Source: Labia minor
Taxonomy: Eukaryota > Arthropoda > Insecta > Dermaptera > Spongiphoridae
Direction of reading: 5' to 3'
Length of the DNA: 64,000 nucleotides
NCBI GenBank assembly: GCA_963082975.1
Contig: OY720348.1
Coordinates: 57,253,564 to 57,317,563, forward strand
The translations under genes were made by a program, and so were the position numbers. This document shows positions 60,049 to 64,000 of this stretch, piece by piece. Under the pieces are notes generated by a model, which saw only the letters and a program-made list of their open reading frames with translations, was not told the DNA's origin and searched no databases. How positions within the stretch are numbered: the stretch's first letter is position 1; every line of letters starts with the position of its first letter.

Positions 60049-61596
60049 GGATATGTTTATAGAGAGGGAAAATAATTAAGTAAAATCATATTTTTAATAA
60101 ATGAAAATGTAACTTATTTATGTAGCCGGCTTAAATATTTCATATATAATTAATTATTAATTAATTTCTATTAATTAACAAGATTTTTGGATTATATTAT
60201 CATTATATATTTTATGATTATATTTATAGAAATTGATTAGATTTTTTTTTAAATTATTTGTTCTCTAATAATTTAGTGTTAATTATTCTCAATAGATGAC
60301 ACTACATGTAGGTTTTCTAGCTATTATTTTTTATAAGATTCTATTACGTATATGTTTTACAAATATTTGAATAATTTATTTTAATTCGAAATTTTATCTC
60401 ATGTTAACTTTACTTTCAGAATGAAAAGTTCATCAATGAATAGAAAATAAGAAAAAAGATGAAACAGAATTCACATATCAAGAGAAATGAGAACAATTTA
60501 TGTATTATTTTATTTATCAATGTATTATCATGTTTACGTGTATATTCTAATATTGTTTATATGTGAATTATTATTTATAATAAAAAGAAAATCAAAAATA
60601 TTCATAAACTTTTTAATTTAATTTCTTATTCCTATTTCCCACTTCTTTTCCTATTTCCACTCATCATTGGTTAAAATTCTATCGAATTCTAAACACATCA
60701 TGCTAGGAAAATAAAAATAAATAAAAAAAGAATATGTTTTATTAATTTAATTATAATAATAAAAATGAGAGATGAGATTTTCATTTTTATTATTAATTAT
60801 TATTATAATATATATCTAAAAAATAGAAACGAGATGCGTATAAATAAATGTAGGATGATTGTATTATTAATACAAACGTTGTTGGGAGATTTCAATTAGT
60901 CTTTTCCATACAATCCTATATTTACATGTATTATATAAGAAATATAGAAATTATAGTGATATATATAAAAAGGGGGTGGGAAAGTGGGTGTTTCGTGGTC
61001 GCGTGCAGCCATAATGCCAATTGCCTATCTCTAAGGGGCATAGTAAAAATTCACTTTTTTTAAAAAAATATTGATGAAATTTTATGACAATCAACCCCTA
61101 TTTTTTATGATCGGATATTGTTTTAATTGATATTTCTCGTAGGGGGTGTGTCTATAGGGGGAATAAAAATTTCATCCGTTTTGCTCTAACTCACCCCTAA
61201 ATACGTTTTTTCTTAGAAAAACACCCTTTTTTCAATTTATTAAAATTTCTCTTAGATATGATTTAATTAATTTCATTATCTATAGTTCAACCTTATCTAG
61301 GCACTTATATTGAACAATGGTTTTTTCATTTTTTTAAAATTCCAATTCCTTCAGGGTAAATTTCAACCCTTAATTTTTAACTTTCAATTGAAAAAATAAA
61401 AGCTTCCCAATAAAATTTTTTAATTTTTTTTTTTTTTAAATTATTTAAAAAAATTTATATTTTTATATTAAATTATTTCTAAATTTCAAAAAACATTAAT
61501 TAATGAACCATTATATAAAACAACCCTTTCTTCAAATTATTAAAATTTCTTGTAATTATAGTTTTTTGAAATTTAGAAATAATTTAATATAAAAAT
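60049..61596 (-). repeat. Reverse-oriented spacer and arms of the array
   Basis: Mirror image of about 57206-58754, with a deletion of roughly 60 bp in the GATA/TATC tract near 60720. No gene seen. Confidence 0.75.
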
Positions 61597-62236
61597 ATAC
61601 GTAATAGAATCTTATAAAAAATAATAGCTAGAAAACCTACATGTAGTGTCATCTATTGAGAATAATTAACACTAAATTATTAGAGAACAAATAATTTAAA
61701 AAAAAATCTAATCAATTTCTATAAATATAATCATAAAATATATAATGATAATATAATCCAAAAATCTTGTTAATTAATAGAAATTAATTAATAATTAATT
61801 ATATATGAAATATTTAAGCCGGCTACATGAATAAGTTACATTTTCATTTATTAAAAATATGATTTTAATTAATTATTTTCCCTCTCTATAAACATATCCA
61901 TATGGATTGGTAATTGTATATTATGTAGATATCTTAAATTTGCTTGAAATTGGATGAAAAATATCGATATTTTAATGATAAATATGAAAAACGGGGGTGG
62001 AAAATGGGTGGTGAGTGCGCGCGTGCAGCCATCATAGGAATTGTCTATCTCTAAGGGGCATAGTAAAAATTCACTTTTTTTTATAAAAATTTGATGAAAT
62101 TTTATGACAATCAACCCCTATTTTTTATGATCGGATATTGTTTTAATTGATATTTCTCGTAGGGGGTGTGTGTATAGGGGGAATAAAAATTTCGTCCATT
62201 TTGCTCTAACTCACCCCTAAATACGTTTTTTCTTAG
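61597..62236 (+). repeat. Forward-oriented fragment of the array
   Basis: At 61597 the sequence jumps from the palindrome loop to forward spacer (CGTAATAGAATC), continues into a new left arm (from about 61905) and breaks off at 62236. Confidence 0.7.
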
Positions 62237-63470
62237 CTATTATTTTTTATAAGATTCTATTACGTATATGTTTTACAAATATTTGAATAATTTCTTTTAA
62301 TTCGAAATTTTATCTCATGTTAACTTTAGACTTTCAGAATGAAAAGTTCATCAATGAATAGAAAATAAGAAAAAAGATGAAACAGAATTCACATATCAAG
62401 AGAAATGAGAACAATTTATGTATTATTTTATTTATCAATGTATTATCATGTTTACGTGTATATTCTAATATTGTTTATATGTGAATTATTATTTATAATA
62501 AAAAGAAAATCAAAAATATTCATAAACTTTTTAATTTAATTTCTTATTCCTATTTCCCACTTCTTTTCCTATTTCCACTCATCATTGGTTAAAATTCTAT
62601 CGAATTCTAAACACATCATGCTAGGAAAATAAAAATAAAATAAGAATAGATAGAATATATAAATGATAGACAGATAGATAGATAAGAATAAAAAAAGAAT
62701 ATGTTTTATTAATTTAATTATAATAATAAAAATGAGAGATGAGATTTTCATTTTTATTATTAATTATTATTGTAATATATATCTAAAAAATAGAAACGAG
62801 ATGCGTATAAATAAATGTAGGATGATTGTATTATTAATACAAACGTTGTTGGGAGATTTCAATTAGTCTTTTCCATACAATCCTATATTTACATGTATTA
62901 TATAAGAAATATAGAAATTATAGTGATATATATAAAAAGGGGGTGGGAAAGTGGGTGTTTCGTGGTCGCGTGCAGCCATAATACCAATTGCCTATCTCTA
63001 AGGGGCATAGTAAAAATTCACTTTTTTTAAAAAAATATTGATGAAATTTTATGACAATCAACCCCTATTTTTTATGATCGGATATTGTTTTAATTGATAT
63101 TTCTCGTAGGGGGTGTATGTATAGGGGGAATAAAAATTTCGTCCATTTTGCTCTAACTCACCCCTAAATACGTTTTTTCTTAGAAAAACACCCTTTTTTC
63201 AATTTATTAAAATTTCTCTTAGATATGATTGAATTAATTTCATTATCTATAGTTCAATCTTATCTAGGCACTTATATTGAACAATGGTTTTTTCATTTTT
63301 TAAAATTCCAATTCCTTCAGGGTAAATTTCAACCCTTAATTTTTAACTTTCAATTGGAAAAATAAAACCTTCCCAATAAAATTTTTTAGTTTTTTTTTTT
63401 AAATTATTTAAAAAAATTTATATTTTTATATTAAATTATTTCTAAATTTCAAAAAACATTAATTAAAGAA
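62237..63470 (-). repeat. Second reverse-oriented fragment of the array
   Basis: Begins mid-spacer with the reverse of the CGTAATAGAATC segment and runs through the GATA tract (62648-62690) into arm sequence up to the loop region near 63470. Confidence 0.7.
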
Positions 63471-64000
63471 ATATTCATTTTTTACTTAGTCCCTTGGAGA
63501 TCGGAAACCAATGTTACGAATGCATTCACGGGGGCAATTATTTTGAAATACTAATAGTATATATAAAAAACGGGTGGGAAAGTGGGTGGTTCGTGGTCGC
63601 GTGAAGCCATCAAATCAATTGCCTATCTCTAAGGGGCATGGTAAAAATTCACTTTTTTTTATAAAAATTTGATGAAATTTTATGACAATCAACCCCTATT
63701 TTTTATGATCGGATATTGTTTTAATTGATATTTCTCGTAGGGGGTGTATGTATACGGGGAATAAAAATTTCGTCCATTTTGCTCTAACTCACCCCTAAAT
63801 ACGTTTTTTCTTAGAAAAACACCCTTTTTTCAATTTATTAAAATTTCTCTTAGATATGATTGAATTAATTTCATTATCTATAGTTCAATCTTATCTAGGC
63901 ACTTATATTGAACAATCGTTTTTTCATTTTTTTAAAATTCCAATTCCTTCAGGGTAAATTTCAACCCTTAATTTTTAACTTTCAATTGGAAAAATAAAAC
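63471..64000 (+). repeat. Divergent terminal copy of the palindrome arm
   Basis: After about 80 bp of sequence not seen elsewhere in the array (63471-63550), a diverged arm starts (CGGGTGGGAAAGTGGGTGG) and continues to the window end. Confidence 0.65.

Noticed and set aside
59835-60062. 75-81-codon frame on the palindrome arm (also near 61869)
   Set aside because: It is arm sequence present in inverted copies. It is disrupted in monomers 1 and 2 and has no domain.

Overview
The window is eukaryotic nuclear DNA from an animal. It is extremely AT-rich, has spliced C2H2 zinc-finger genes, and is full of metazoan transposon debris: hAT MITEs with 8-bp target duplications, a pogo/Tigger element with TA duplication, RTE-type non-LTR remnants, a SINE with a degenerate tRNA-like head, and Helentron-like ends. 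The repertoire fits an arthropod, probably an insect, but the species cannot be named from the sequence. No bacterial, organellar or CRISPR features were seen.

From 673 to 54197 the window is a tandem array of five copies of one gene-bearing unit (673-9489, 9490-23162, 23163-35287, 35288-45401, 45402-54197, the last cut by a 200-N gap). In order, each unit holds an AT-rich 5' flank, a dispersed repeat, a GC-rich promoter-like island, a 46-nt first coding exon, an intron of 1.2-2.0 kb, a terminal exon encoding an N-terminal CCHH/CCHC finger plus a C2H2 array, an antisense RTE relic, hAT MITEs and an antisense SINE. The first exon (MDLYSQEERKYPIYI plus one base, then GT) joins in phase to the zinc-finger exon in all five copies. 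The predicted proteins are 390 aa (11 canonical fingers), 278 aa (broken copy 2, 7 fingers before decay of a roughly 41-repeat array), 470 aa (14 fingers) and 558 aa twice (17 fingers). Fingers differ mainly at helix positions -1, 3 and 6, which contact DNA, over an almost invariant scaffold.

The units are mosaics. Unit 1 is unit-2-like up to the middle of its finger array and unit-4/5-like afterwards. Unit 5 is unit-3-like up to about 49.24 kb and almost identical to unit 4 (constant 9446-bp offset) afterwards. Unit 2 carries nested 673-bp and 1481-bp tandem duplications of fingers, a Tigger element and an unidentified coding remnant. Unit 3 carries a 2.9-kb Helentron-like insertion containing RTE reverse-transcriptase debris. 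Unit 4 has two further insertions in its intron. This is a zinc-finger locus that appears to be evolving by unequal exchange, finger-number change and transposon invasion.

After the gap (54398-64000) lies an unrelated array of about 2.18-kb monomers, each with a roughly 1.1-kb internal palindrome. The array reverses direction at about 59401, exactly on the axis of the third monomer's palindrome, so the region forms a giant inverted repeat, followed by further orientation switches. No gene is supported there.
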